From the NCBI GenBank assembly GCA_041659545.1, contig JBAZYB010000001.1:62001-126000 (forward strand): a stretch of 64,000 nucleotides of DNA, read 5' to 3'. The DNA is from Hyphomicrobium_A sp041659545. GTDB lineage: Bacteria > Pseudomonadota > Alphaproteobacteria > Rhizobiales > Hyphomicrobiaceae. The first letter of the stretch is position 1. Each line of letters opens with the position of its first letter. A model generated the notes under the pieces. That model was not told the DNA's origin. It searched no databases and worked only from the letters and a program-made list of their open reading frames with translations. The position numbers were made by a program, and so were the translations under genes. Below are positions 51,119-59,022 of the stretch, piece by piece.

Positions 51119-53931
51119 TGGCAGGCCTCACAGTCGGGGTTGTCGATCGAGCAGACCGCCGCCGCCGGCGTTGTTGCGATCACGGCGTTCAACCGGCGGT
51201 CGAGTCCCTCGAGCGTGCTGCGTTCGACGTGCGTCGCGGCCCGTGAGCGCAGGTAGTAGGTGGTCTTCAGGCCGCTGCGCCAGGCCAGCCGGTACATCGC
51301 ATCCAGCTTCGGCCCGTCCGGACGGTCGACGTACAGGTTCAGCGACTGCGCCTGGTCGATCCACTTCTGCCGGCGTGCGGCGGCAGCAATGAGCCAGGCC
51401 GGGTCGATCTCGAAGGCGGTGGCATATAGCGTCCGGAGTTCGGCCGGCACACGGTCGATGGCGGCAAGGCTGCCGTCGTAGTACTTCAGGTCGTTCACCA
51501 TGACCGCGTCCCACAATCCCGCCGCCTTGAGGTCGGCGACCAGGTACGGGTTCGCCACGGTGAAGTTACCCGACATGTTCGACTTCACGTAGAGGTTCTG
51601 GAATGTCGGCTCGATCGACTGCGTGACGCCGCAGATGTTCGAAATGGTGGCGGTTGGCGCGATGGCCATCACGTTGGAGTTGCGCATCCCGGCCGTGCGG
51701 ACCTGTGCCCGCAACGGCTCCCAGTCGAGGCGGGACGATACGTCCACGTCGATCGCCTGGCCGCGCGCACGCGCCAGCTTGTCGATCGAGTCGTACGGCA
51801 GCACGCCCTGGCTCCACAACGAGCCGTCGAACGTCTCGTAGCGGCCTCGCTCGGCGGCGAGCGCCACCGAGGCCTCGATGGCGTGGAACGCGATCCGCTC
51901 CATGCTGGCGTCGGCGAAATCGACGGCCTCGGCTGAAGCGTAGGGCAGGCGGAGGCTGTGCAGCGCATCCTGGAACCCCATCAACCCGAGTCCGACCGGA
52001 CGGTGCCGCAGGTTGGAGCGGCGCGCCTGGGGAATCGTGTAGAAGTTGATGTCGATAACGTTGTCGAGCATGCGGAGCGCCGTGTGCACGGTGCGACGCA
52101 GCTTCTCGACGTCGAGCCCGGTTGCGCTCACGTGCGTGGCGAGGTTCACTGAGCCGAGGTTGCAGACGGCAACTTCGGCATCCGTCGTGTTCAGCGTGAT
52201 CTCGGTGCAGAGGTTGGACGAGTGGACGACGCCGTCGTGTTGCTGCGGGGATCGGACGTTGCACGCGTCCTTGAACGTGATCCAGGGGTGCCCCGTCTCG
52301 AAGAGCATCGTCAGCATGCGTCGCCAGAGATCGACGGCGCGCACGCGCTTGAAGATGCGGACCTCGCCGCGCTCCGCGGCGGCTTCCATCTGCTCGTAGG
52401 CGTCGACGAACGCGCTGCCGCAAGCGTCGTGCAGGGGCGGGCATTCGTCCGGCGAGAAGAGCGTCCACGGACCATCGGCCTCCACGCGCTGCATGAAGAG
52501 ATCGGGAATCCAGAGGGCGGTGTGCATGTCGTGCGTGCGTCGCCGATCGTCGCCCGTGTTCTTGCGGAGTTCGAGGAACTCTTCCACGTCGATGTGCCAG
52601 GGCTCGAGATACCCGCACACGGCGCCGGCCCGCTTGCCGCCCTGGTTGACCGCGATGGCGGTGTCGTTGGCCACCTTGAGGAATGGAACGATGCCCTGCG
52701 ATTCGCCGTTGGTGCCCTTGATGCGTGCGCCCAGACCGCGCACGCGCGTCCAGTCGTTGCCCAGCCCGCCCGCGTACTTCGAGAGCAGCGCGTTGTCGCG
52801 AATGGCGCCGAAGATTCCGTCGAGGTCGTCGGGGACGGTCGTCAGGAAGCACGACGAGAGTTGCGGCCGGCGTGTGCCGGCGTTGAAGAGCGTTGGCGTC
52901 GAGCACATGAAGTCGAATGACGAGAGGAGGTCGTAGAACTCGATCGCGCGGGCCTCGCGATCGTCCTCGCGCATCGCCAGCCCCATCGCCACGCGCATGA
53001 AGAAGGCCTGCGGCAGTTCGAACCGCGTGCCGTGGCTGTGCAGCACGTACCGGTCGTACAGGGTCTGCAGACCGAGGAACTGGAACTGACGATCGCGTTC
53101 CGGACGGAGGGCGGCGGCCAGGCGCGGCAGGTCGAATGAGGCAAGGGCCGGATCGAGCAGCTCGAGATCGATGGCCCTGGCGATGAATTGCGGAAAGTAT
53201 TGCGCGCAGGTCGGCGCGGTGTCGACCGCCGGCGTGTCAGAACCGGTCACGAAGGCCAGCGCTTCGCGCGTGAAGTCGTCGAGCAGGAGGCGCGCGGCGA
53301 CGTAAGTGTGGTGCGGGTCGACGTCGATGAGCGCGCGGGCGGCCATGATGGTCGCCAGCTGGAGCTCGTGCTCGGGGATGCCGTCGTAGATGTTGCGGCG
53401 CGCATCGGCGAACAACCGCTCGACCGAGACGTCGGTCAGGCCGTCGCAGGCGCGCGCGATCTGCGTGCGCCACGCGGCCGCATCGAGCGGCACGCACTCC
53501 CCGTCACGACGCCGCACGTGGATTGCCGGCTCGGGAGCCGCGGCGGGCAGTTCGGTGCGCCGGGCCGCGGCGCGCGCCTCACGATAGAGCACGTAGGCGC
53601 GGGCAGCCTTGTGGTGCGCCGCGCGCATGAGCGCCAGCTCCACCTGGTCCTGGATGTCCTCGATGTGCAGGGCGCGGGCGGCGCCGGCGCGGCGCGCCAG
53701 GGCGTCGGTGACCGCGGTCGTGAGCTCTTCGGCGATGTCGTGGATCCGGACCGAGTCCGTGGCGCCGGGCCCCTCGACCGCGAGGAACGCTCTGGCAATG
53801 GCCGAACGGATCTTGCCCGGATCCCAGTCGACGACCGTGCCCGAGCGCTTGATGACGCGCAGAGACACCGGCGACGACGAGGAGCGAACGGCGATCTCGC
53901 CCGTGGATACGAAAGCAGGCAACGAGAACAT
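51115..53931 (-). CDS. nrdA: Ribonucleotide reductase alpha subunit with N-terminal ATP-cones
   Basis: I chose the ATG at 53931 (GGAGG nine bases upstream), giving 938 residues; the frame is open to a GTG at 54018. An ATP-cone lies at res ~20-115 (VIKRSGTVVDWDPGKIRSAI) and a second cone-like unit at ~135-235. The catalytic barrel has LSSCFLTTVPDD, SSNLCTEITLN (Asn-Cys-Glu) and AVCNLGSVNL. The C-terminus DCEACQ carries the redox Cys pair re-reduced by thioredoxin. It reduces ribonucleotides for DNA synthesis with NrdB. Expression should fall when B12 is plentiful. Confidence 0.93.
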   Translation of the reverse strand: MFSLPAFVSTGEIAVRSSSSPVSLRVIKRSGTVVDWDPGKIRSAIARAFLAVEGPGATDSVRIHDIAEELTTAVTDALARRAGAARALHIEDIQDQVELALMRAAHHKAARAYVLYREARAAARRTELPAAAPEPAIHVRRRDGECVPLDAAAWRTQIARACDGLTDVSVERLFADARRNIYDGIPEHELQLATIMAARALIDVDPHHTYVAARLLLDDFTREALAFVTGSDTPAVDTAPTCAQYFPQFIARAIDLELLDPALASFDLPRLAAALRPERDRQFQFLGLQTLYDRYVLHSHGTRFELPQAFFMRVAMGLAMREDDREARAIEFYDLLSSFDFMCSTPTLFNAGTRRPQLSSCFLTTVPDDLDGIFGAIRDNALLSKYAGGLGNDWTRVRGLGARIKGTNGESQGIVPFLKVANDTAIAVNQGGKRAGAVCGYLEPWHIDVEEFLELRKNTGDDRRRTHDMHTALWIPDLFMQRVEADGPWTLFSPDECPPLHDACGSAFVDAYEQMEAAAERGEVRIFKRVRAVDLWRRMLTMLFETGHPWITFKDACNVRSPQQHDGVVHSSNLCTEITLNTTDAEVAVCNLGSVNLATHVSATGLDVEKLRRTVHTALRMLDNVIDINFYTIPQARRSNLRHRPVGLGLMGFQDALHSLRLPYASAEAVDFADASMERIAFHAIEASVALAAERGRYETFDGSLWSQGVLPYDSIDKLARARGQAIDVDVSSRLDWEPLRAQVRTAGMRNSNVMAIAPTATISNICGVTQSIEPTFQNLYVKSNMSGNFTVANPYLVADLKAAGLWDAVMVNDLKYYDGSLAAIDRVPAELRTLYATAFEIDPAWLIAAAARRQKWIDQAQSLNLYVDRPDGPKLDAMYRLAWRSGLKTTYYLRSRAATHVERSTLEGLDRRLNAVIATTPAAAVCSIDNPDCEACQ

Positions 53932-54050
53932 TCGGCGAACCTCCAGGTCCTGGACGAGGGTGGAGGATGCCGCCGGCGTGGCCCTGGAACGCGCAGGGCG
54001 AGACGTCGAGAGGCGCACTCAGGGATCCCCGCCCGAGGAACGTAGCAGCA

Positions 54051-54250
54051 GTGACACGGCAGGTCTCCTGGCTTGCGGGTCAACGCCATTCCGCCTGGCC
54101 TTCCCGGTGGGTCTTCTCACCAGTGGCGCTCGTTGCGCGGGTGGCTCGCCGCTCACAGTTGCGGAGTCAGCTCCGGCCTTGCCGCGTCACGCGGCGCACC
54201 GGATTCCCTCTTTCGCCCAATCCGAAGATCGGCGACCGTGAACGCTATAT
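54051..54250 (-). ncRNA. Cobalamin (B12) riboswitch in the nrdAB leader
   Basis: Read on the minus strand the conserved B12 elements appear in order: AAAGAGGGAATCCGGTGCG (54215->54197), CCGGAGCTGACTCCGCAAC with TGTGAGCGGCGAGCC, then CCACTGG and GAGAAGACCCACCGGGAAGG, and finally the B12 box AGCCAGGAGACCTGCCG (about 54074->54057). It ends ~120 nt before the nrdA ATG. B12 riboswitches before class I reductases are established in Streptomyces, where B12 represses the B12-independent enzyme in favour of class II. The same logic is expected here. Confidence 0.95.
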
Positions 54251-54592
54251 CTAGTGTCGAACGCCGTCGCGATGTCAACCTGTTGATTACACGCATCGCC
54301 CGAAACTCGCCGCCGGCGCGCCCAGCGATCGGCCGATGAATACCGGGAACCGGCTGTGTGTCGACGGCAAACGCTGGCGCGTGCCGGAATCGGTTGTGAG
54401 CACGACCGATAAGGCGAAGCCATCCCTCATTGCAGAGCTGGCTGGGTGTCAGGGTCGGAATTCGCAACTGGCTGCTGACGGGCAGCGGATCGACTGAGTC
54501 ACGGATGGCCGGCGTGTTTCTCGAGCATTCCCTTCGACCAGACCTCGGCCGGGCAGAATGCGAACACTACTGCGCCCGACCCAGTTGGTGTA
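54251..54592. other. Intergenic stretch between the riboswitch and the toxin-antitoxin promoter
   Basis: It contains the nrdAB promoter region (minus) and no supported gene. Open frames here lack motifs. Confidence 0.4.
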
Positions 54593-54621
54593 TTGACAAC
54601 GTGTATACGCCACGCTATCGT
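54593..54621 (+). promoter_or_regulatory. Probable promoter of the DUF1778-GNAT pair
   Basis: TTGACA (54593-54598) is followed at 16-17 bp by CTATCG/TATCGT (54615-54621). The spacer holds GTGTATACGC with a GTATAC palindrome, a plausible operator for the ribbon-helix-helix antitoxin. Confidence 0.55.
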
Positions 54622-54664
54622 CATGGCACCGACATTCGAACCGCCGAACCAGCAGGAGTCCATC

Positions 54665-54943
54665 ATGGGAACCGCGACCGCACGAACCAGGGTCATCAAT
54701 CTGCGCACCGACGAGGCGCGCCGCGCGTTGATCGATCGTGCGGCCGAGGCGCTGGGGAAAGATCGGACGGAGTTCATGCTGGACGCCGCCACCCGTGAGG
54801 CCCAGTCCGTCCTGCTGGATCGCCGGTTGTTCCATCTGGACGAGGCGGCATTCCGACGGTTTGCCAAGGCGCTCGATGCTCCGCCGGCGGACAATCCGCG
54901 TCTGCGCAAGCTGCTCGCGAAGCGCGCGCCTTGGGAGCGATGA
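54665..54943 (+). CDS. DUF1778 antitoxin (TacA-like)
   Basis: From the ATG at 54665 the product has 92 residues: TARTRVINLRTDEARRALIDR (ribbon-helix-helix), AAEALGKDRTEFMLDAATREAQ, then the DUF1778 C-terminus FHLDEAAFRRFAKALDAPP. DUF1778 proteins neutralise adjacent GNAT toxins through that C-terminal helix. The stop overlaps the toxin start (ATGA). Confidence 0.93.
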   Translation: MGTATARTRVINLRTDEARRALIDRAAEALGKDRTEFMLDAATREAQSVLLDRRLFHLDEAAFRRFAKALDAPPADNPRLRKLLAKRAPWER

Positions 54944-55461
54944 GCAGTCCGGTCAGCGCGCCGCAGCATCTCACCAGCGAGCACGACGTTTCGGCCTTCG
55001 ACTGCACCGTTCCCGAGCTGAACGACTGGCTGAAGCGTCGAGCCTTGCAGAATGAGGGTAGCCGTGCTTCGCGGACGTTCGTGGTCATCGGTGACGGACG
55101 TGTCGTTGGCTACTACGCCCTGGCCACCGGCGCCGTCGCTCACGCCGTCGCCACGGGCAAGGTGCGGCGCAACATGCCGGAGCCGATCCCGGTCATGGTC
55201 CTCGTTCGGCTGGCGGTCGATCGGGCGCATCAAGGGACTGGCCTCGGTTCCGCACTTCTCCGGGATGCACTCCTGCGAACGCTCGCCGTGGCCGAAGCCG
55301 TGGGCATCCGCGCGATCCTGCTGCACGCCATTTCGGAGGAGGCGAAACGCTTCTACGTTCACCACGGCTTTGCGGAGTCGCCGGTCGATCCGATGACGAT
55401 GATGATCACCCTGGCGGATGTCGAGAAGGCCATGGGGATCAGCCGGGACCGGGATCGATGA
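54940..55461 (+). CDS. GNAT acetyltransferase toxin (TacT-like)
   Basis: From the ATG at 54940 the protein has 173 residues. GNAT features are VIGDGRVVGYYALATGAV, VMVLVRLAVDRAHQGTGLGSALLRDAL (the acetyl-CoA pyrophosphate loop Q-G-x-G-x-G) and FYVHHGFAESP. The start LTSEHDVSAFDCTVPELNDWL is typical of TacT/AtaT toxins, which acetylate the amino acid on charged tRNA. The gene order antitoxin-toxin with 4-bp overlap supports this. Confidence 0.93.
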   Translation: MSSPVSAPQHLTSEHDVSAFDCTVPELNDWLKRRALQNEGSRASRTFVVIGDGRVVGYYALATGAVAHAVATGKVRRNMPEPIPVMVLVRLAVDRAHQGTGLGSALLRDALLRTLAVAEAVGIRAILLHAISEEAKRFYVHHGFAESPVDPMTMMITLADVEKAMGISRDRDR

Positions 55462-55802
55462 CCACGGCAGCCGTACCCTCGCTGTTGCACCAGCAGGTCG
55501 ACCGATGGGCCTCCAGACCCCTTCAACTATCCGATCGAGGTGTTCCCGGAATGGCGGGGCAAGGCCTTCTATCTCTCCGTCCGGTATCGAGCCCGGAGCC
55601 GACGACCAGAGGATGACTTCGTCGTCCGGCACACCCGGATGACGCTCACCGGGTTTCCAACAGAGCGCACATTATGTGGCGATCCGGCCAATGTCAAGAC
55701 GCAGCGCGGGACGGGCGCTCCGTATCGACCTCGGGGGGTTGAGATGGCTGGAGGCGGCGAGCAAGGAAATCCAATGTGTCGACGGTCAGGATCTGCAAGA
55801 GG
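55462..55802 (+). pseudogene. Remnant of a small unrecognised gene
   Basis: One frame near 55520-55655 reads DPFNYPIEVFPEWRGKAFYL then SVRYRARSRRPEDDFVVRHT and RMTLTGF, a well-formed protein-like stretch. It has no proper start in frame and runs into unrelated sequence at ~55660. I take it as a truncated gene. The rest of the segment holds nothing I can support. Confidence 0.35.
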
Positions 55803-56082
55803 AAGGGCTTCTCAGCCAGGTGTGCCCCTGGGCCAAATTGGGAACTAGCGGCAGAAGGTGGCAGGGCACGGCAGAGGATGGAAGAAGACGGAAGTTAACG
55901 GCAGATGGGTTGGAAGCAGGGAAACGGGGGTCAGGCCCGTCGGATTTCTGCCATCCTCTGCCGCGTACTGCCAAGTACTGCTGTTTGTGCTAGTTAGCGT
56001 CGTGGCTGCTCTGCCGTGCACTGCCATATTCTGCCGCTTGATGCCGCCAGAAATTCTGAAATGACACTCGAAGTGACACTCG
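55803..56082 (+). repeat. Dispersed hairpin repeat with 10-bp period, copy E (full length)
   Basis: This is the most complete copy. It starts with CTTCTCAGCCAGG. AACTAGCGGCAGAAGGTGGC opens the left arm, continuing with GGCAGAGGAT, GGAAGAAGAC and GGAAG. The centre is GAAGCAGGGAAACGGGG. The right arm is CTGCCATCCTCTGCCGCGTA through CTGCTGTTTGTGCTAGTT. The left AACTAGC and right GCTAGTT are inverted. It ends GCCAGAAATTCTGAAATGAC with a TGACA...TGTCA-like pair. Confidence 0.85.
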
Positions 56083-56170
56083 TCACGAGCCTCTCCGAGG
56101 CCTTCTGGTTGGAACATCCGCTGGGAGCCAGTCGTGTTTAGCCAGCCGGTCATTCATGGAGAAGAAGGCG

Positions 56171-56830
56171 CTAGCCGAATATCTCCTTTGCAGATGCAAC
56201 CACAATCACCGCAACCCCCGCACCTAACGGGATGGTCAGCAGGTTGACCTCACCAACGACCCCGAGTAGATACAATCCGCCCGTCGACAGCAATGCAGTC
56301 GCAGTCTGAGCCAGAATCCGCTGCCAGAGCGTCAGGCCATGGGCAACTGTCCGAGTGATAATTGCCGACAGCAGACAGAGAGTCACGACGCATAAGGCAG
56401 CGACGATTACAGCCGGCGTCTGAGGGCTGGATTCAGTTCGTCCAATTCCTAGTGCGGCGCGCGCAATGCGCTCGGCTCGGTCCGTGTCTAGGCCGAACGA
56501 CTCTTCGATCCGCACCATATGTTCAGTTTCTCGCAACAAGACGGCACTTTCGCAGCCCGCGCTGCCGCATCCCTCAGTTCTGGACACCAGGTAGATCTGT
56601 TTCCCGTCGCCCAGGGAGAGCTCAAGCCTCTCCATGCTGTACCCACCACTCATCGATTGTTGGTTCATTTGACCGAACGTGCACTTGTTACGGCACGCGT
56701 TCGCGTTGCTCATGCTGTAAAAGTAAACAAGCTCAGTGTCGTCGAAAAAATAATCCGCCAATAGGATCCTACCGGACAATGCGATCCATGCCAGTGCGAC
56801 ACCGACGATGATGGCCTTGCGTAGAGTCAT
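56171..56830 (-). CDS. Membrane protein of unknown function with a Cys-rich extracytoplasmic loop
   Basis: From the ATG at 56830 (MTLRKAIIVGVALAWIALSG) the protein has 219 residues. It has an N-terminal transmembrane helix, an extracytoplasmic domain of ~110 residues with CRNKCTFGQMN and GCGSAGCESAV (four Cys), and two or three C-terminal helices (PAVIVAALCVVTLCLLSAII; LLTIPLGAGVAVIVVAS). I recognise no family. The Cys pairs suggest disulfides. Confidence 0.6.
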   Translation of the reverse strand: MTLRKAIIVGVALAWIALSGRILLADYFFDDTELVYFYSMSNANACRNKCTFGQMNQQSMSGGYSMERLELSLGDGKQIYLVSRTEGCGSAGCESAVLLRETEHMVRIEESFGLDTDRAERIARAALGIGRTESSPQTPAVIVAALCVVTLCLLSAIITRTVAHGLTLWQRILAQTATALLSTGGLYLLGVVGEVNLLTIPLGAGVAVIVVASAKEIFG

Positions 56831-57051
56831 ACTGGCGCCCCGCCCCGAGAGACAGAAACCGACGATCGGCAACGGTTCGTACCGCCCGTTATGTTAGAGG
56901 GGGATCTTGCGCCTAGCGTCTCTCGGCCCACATCACAGTCTCGCGCGCCGAGATCGGGAGCTCTTCGACGCGTTCTCCTGCAGTAAAGCCTCGATTGGTT
57001 CAATCTTCGCGACCCCTCACAGCCCACAATACCCAGGCGACACCGTCACCA

Positions 57052-57465
57052 CTACGTGCATCCTCTGCCTCGTTCACGCTCACGCTGCGCCTTGCCCGAG
57101 GCAGCGCGATGCCAAGCGACAGCATCGCCGACGCAACTAACAGTGTCTGATCTATTGAAGGGTTTGACGAGGTAGCCCACGACGCCGCGCTGAATGCTCA
57201 CCCGAGGCGGCACTGCATCGTCGCCAGTAGCTAACACGATAGCAACCGTCGGGAATCGCTCTCGGATCTCCGACACAAGCCACTCTCCGCCACGTCCTGG
57301 CATCGAGAGATCGCAGAGCACGACGGATACCGGAATGGTCTCGAGGACGCTAATCGCTGATTCAGCATCGACTGCCTCATGAAGGCTGTAATCGAATGGG
57401 GCCAGCCATCGAAGGAGTAACTCCCGCACGGAAGACTCGTCGTCGACAATCAGCACGCCGCGCAC
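57052..57465 (-). CDS. Single-domain response regulator
   Basis: The 137-residue protein is one receiver domain: GVLIVDDESSVRELLLRW (acidic pair), phosphoacceptor Asp in VVLCDLSMPGRGG, Thr in VLATGDD and Lys in GYLVKPFNRSD. A charged tail follows and there is no output domain. It may be a phosphate sink or relay for the hybrid kinases in the window. The GTG/ATG choice at 57465 is uncertain because the frame has no clear ribosome site. Confidence 0.85.
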   Translation of the reverse strand: MRGVLIVDDESSVRELLLRWLAPFDYSLHEAVDAESAISVLETIPVSVVLCDLSMPGRGGEWLVSEIRERFPTVAIVLATGDDAVPPRVSIQRGVVGYLVKPFNRSDTVSCVGDAVAWHRAASGKAQRERERGRGCT

Positions 57466-57699
57466 GCCGCGTAGTTTGGCATACGCGCCGGCGACTGCCC
57501 ACAGGTATTTCTACCCGTTCCGAGCATGTCTATTGCCGGTAAAGCACATCTGCTTCGGAGCGGTCCTGTCTCATCAATAGACGGGCATGATGTCAGCCTT
57601 TTCTCCCTGAAGTCTTGGCAACTGCGCGCCTGGGTACTTTCGCCGACTCCCAACTGGCGATACTGAGCCTGGGATCCTTGAGACCCAACTGGTCGCGAC

Positions 57700-57934
57700 G
57701 CGGAGGTTTCTCAGCCCCCCGACCATTGGGGGTCTCTGGCTTGGCTTCGCGACGCGAGGTTCTCGGCTGTGCCTTCCGACTGTCAAGAACAACCTTCATG
57801 ACACGCCGACCACAGTAGCGCGCGAGATTCCCGATCAACGCTATCCCGTTACGAAGCGGCCACGTCTGAAGGGTGACGGTCGTTGAGTCCGATATCTTCA
57901 TGGACAGCATCAGGCTGTCCAAGGAGGCCTTTCA
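57700..57934 (+). promoter_or_regulatory. Conserved leader of recombinase copy 2 with hairpin
   Basis: It is homologous to the leader at 33952-34178: a decayed terminator (CCCCCC/GGGGG around GACCATT), TCTCTGGCTTGGCTTCG, GAGGTTCTCGGCTGTGCCTTCC-type sequence and CGACCACAGTAGCG. The hairpin TGGACAGC (57901-57908), loop ATCAG, GCTGTCCA (57914-57921) is immediately followed by AAGGAGG and the ATG at 57935. The stem is conserved with copy 1 and the loop is not. Confidence 0.7.
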
Positions 57935-58921
57935 ATGCGACAACTCGATCTATTTGGTCGACCCGATTTCAGTAGTGGCTTTGGTCCGAGCAGCCTTCAG
58001 AAGAATACTGTGGAGTTTCTTGACCATTGTCGCAACTCCAGGCGGCTGGCGGTCCACACCACACGGGCATACACGAGCGACCTCGCGGACTTCACAAATC
58101 GGATCGGCCTTGACGCGCGACTTGGAGGAGTCTCACGGGAACATCTGCACGAGTACGCAAGGCATTTGAGCGAAGAGCGGAAGCTAAAGGCGACAACCAT
58201 CCGACGCCGAATCGCAACCCTCAAAGTATTCTTCAAGTGGCTCTAACGAAAGGACGAGGCATCGATTAACCCGTTCGACCGTACCAATATCTCGATACGC
58301 CTTCCTCGCAGGCTACCTCGGGCTCTTGAAACCCAAGAAATGATTCAACTCCTGAAGCGGGCTCGTGCCGAGGCCTCGGGTAGAGTCACTGGCAATCGGT
58401 ACAACGCGCTCCTGATGGAGTTTGTTGTCGTGGCTCTGTTCACGACTGGTCTCAGGATTAGTGAGCTCACCGCTGTCACGCTCCCGGACGTGTCGATTGC
58501 TAGCAAAGCCATTCGCGTGCGTGGAAAGGGTGAACGCGAACGCACTGTCTATTTCGCGGGAGCCAAAGCAACCGGTATTCTGAGCGCCTTCTTGGAGCGC
58601 AGAATGCGGCTCAAGACTCCGACCCGCCAGTTATTGACATCGTTCTCGGGGGTGGCTCTCACTTCCCACGTTGTGCGCCTGCGGCTACGCGGGCTGGCTG
58701 AAAGAGCAGGCCTGAGTCGCCGGGTGACTCCCCACATGCTTCGACACACTGCGGCCACGAAGCTGATCGAGGCCGGTGTAGATATTCGACTCGTGCAGCG
58801 CCTGCTCGGGCATTCCAGCATTACGACGACCCAAATCTATGCGCAAGTCAGCGACCTTACCCTTCGGAATCGCATGGACAGAGCTGACACCCTCTCTCGG
58901 CTCACAGCGAGGCACCAATAA
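57935..58921 (+). pseudogene. XerC/D-like tyrosine recombinase copy 2, with one nonsense codon
   Basis: It aligns along its full length with the 34179-35165 recombinase (MRQLDLFGRPDFSSGFGPSS at the start, LSRLTARHQ at the end). All catalytic residues are present: GLRISEL, GKGERERT, MLRHTAATKL, LLGHSSITTTQIYAQV. The Ala codon after FFKWL is TAA (58244-58246), with no frame change on either side. The product would be a 103-residue N-terminal domain unless the stop is read through. The lack of other lesions means the mutation is recent or an error. It could be complemented in trans by copy 1. Confidence 0.88.
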
Positions 58922-58932
58922 CTGCGAATTAT
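58918..58932 (+). repeat. Putative recombination site, left copy of element 2
   Basis: ATAACTGCGAATTAT differs from the element 1 site by one centre base (GCG for GGG). It overlaps the recombinase TAA exactly as in element 1. Its exact inverted copy is at 61601-61615, 2.7 kb away. Confidence 0.75.
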
Positions 58933-59022
58933 CATTAGACGCGCACAACGCTAGCAGTGAGGGGCCGAACACCGTTCTCGCCCGTGCGGCCAGCCGGTCA
59001 GGACCAGAGGAATACAACAACG

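Noticed and set aside
54499..55632. 377-residue minus-strand open frame
   Set aside because: It covers the antisense of the DUF1778-GNAT pair, which has clear family motifs and the usual 4-bp overlap.
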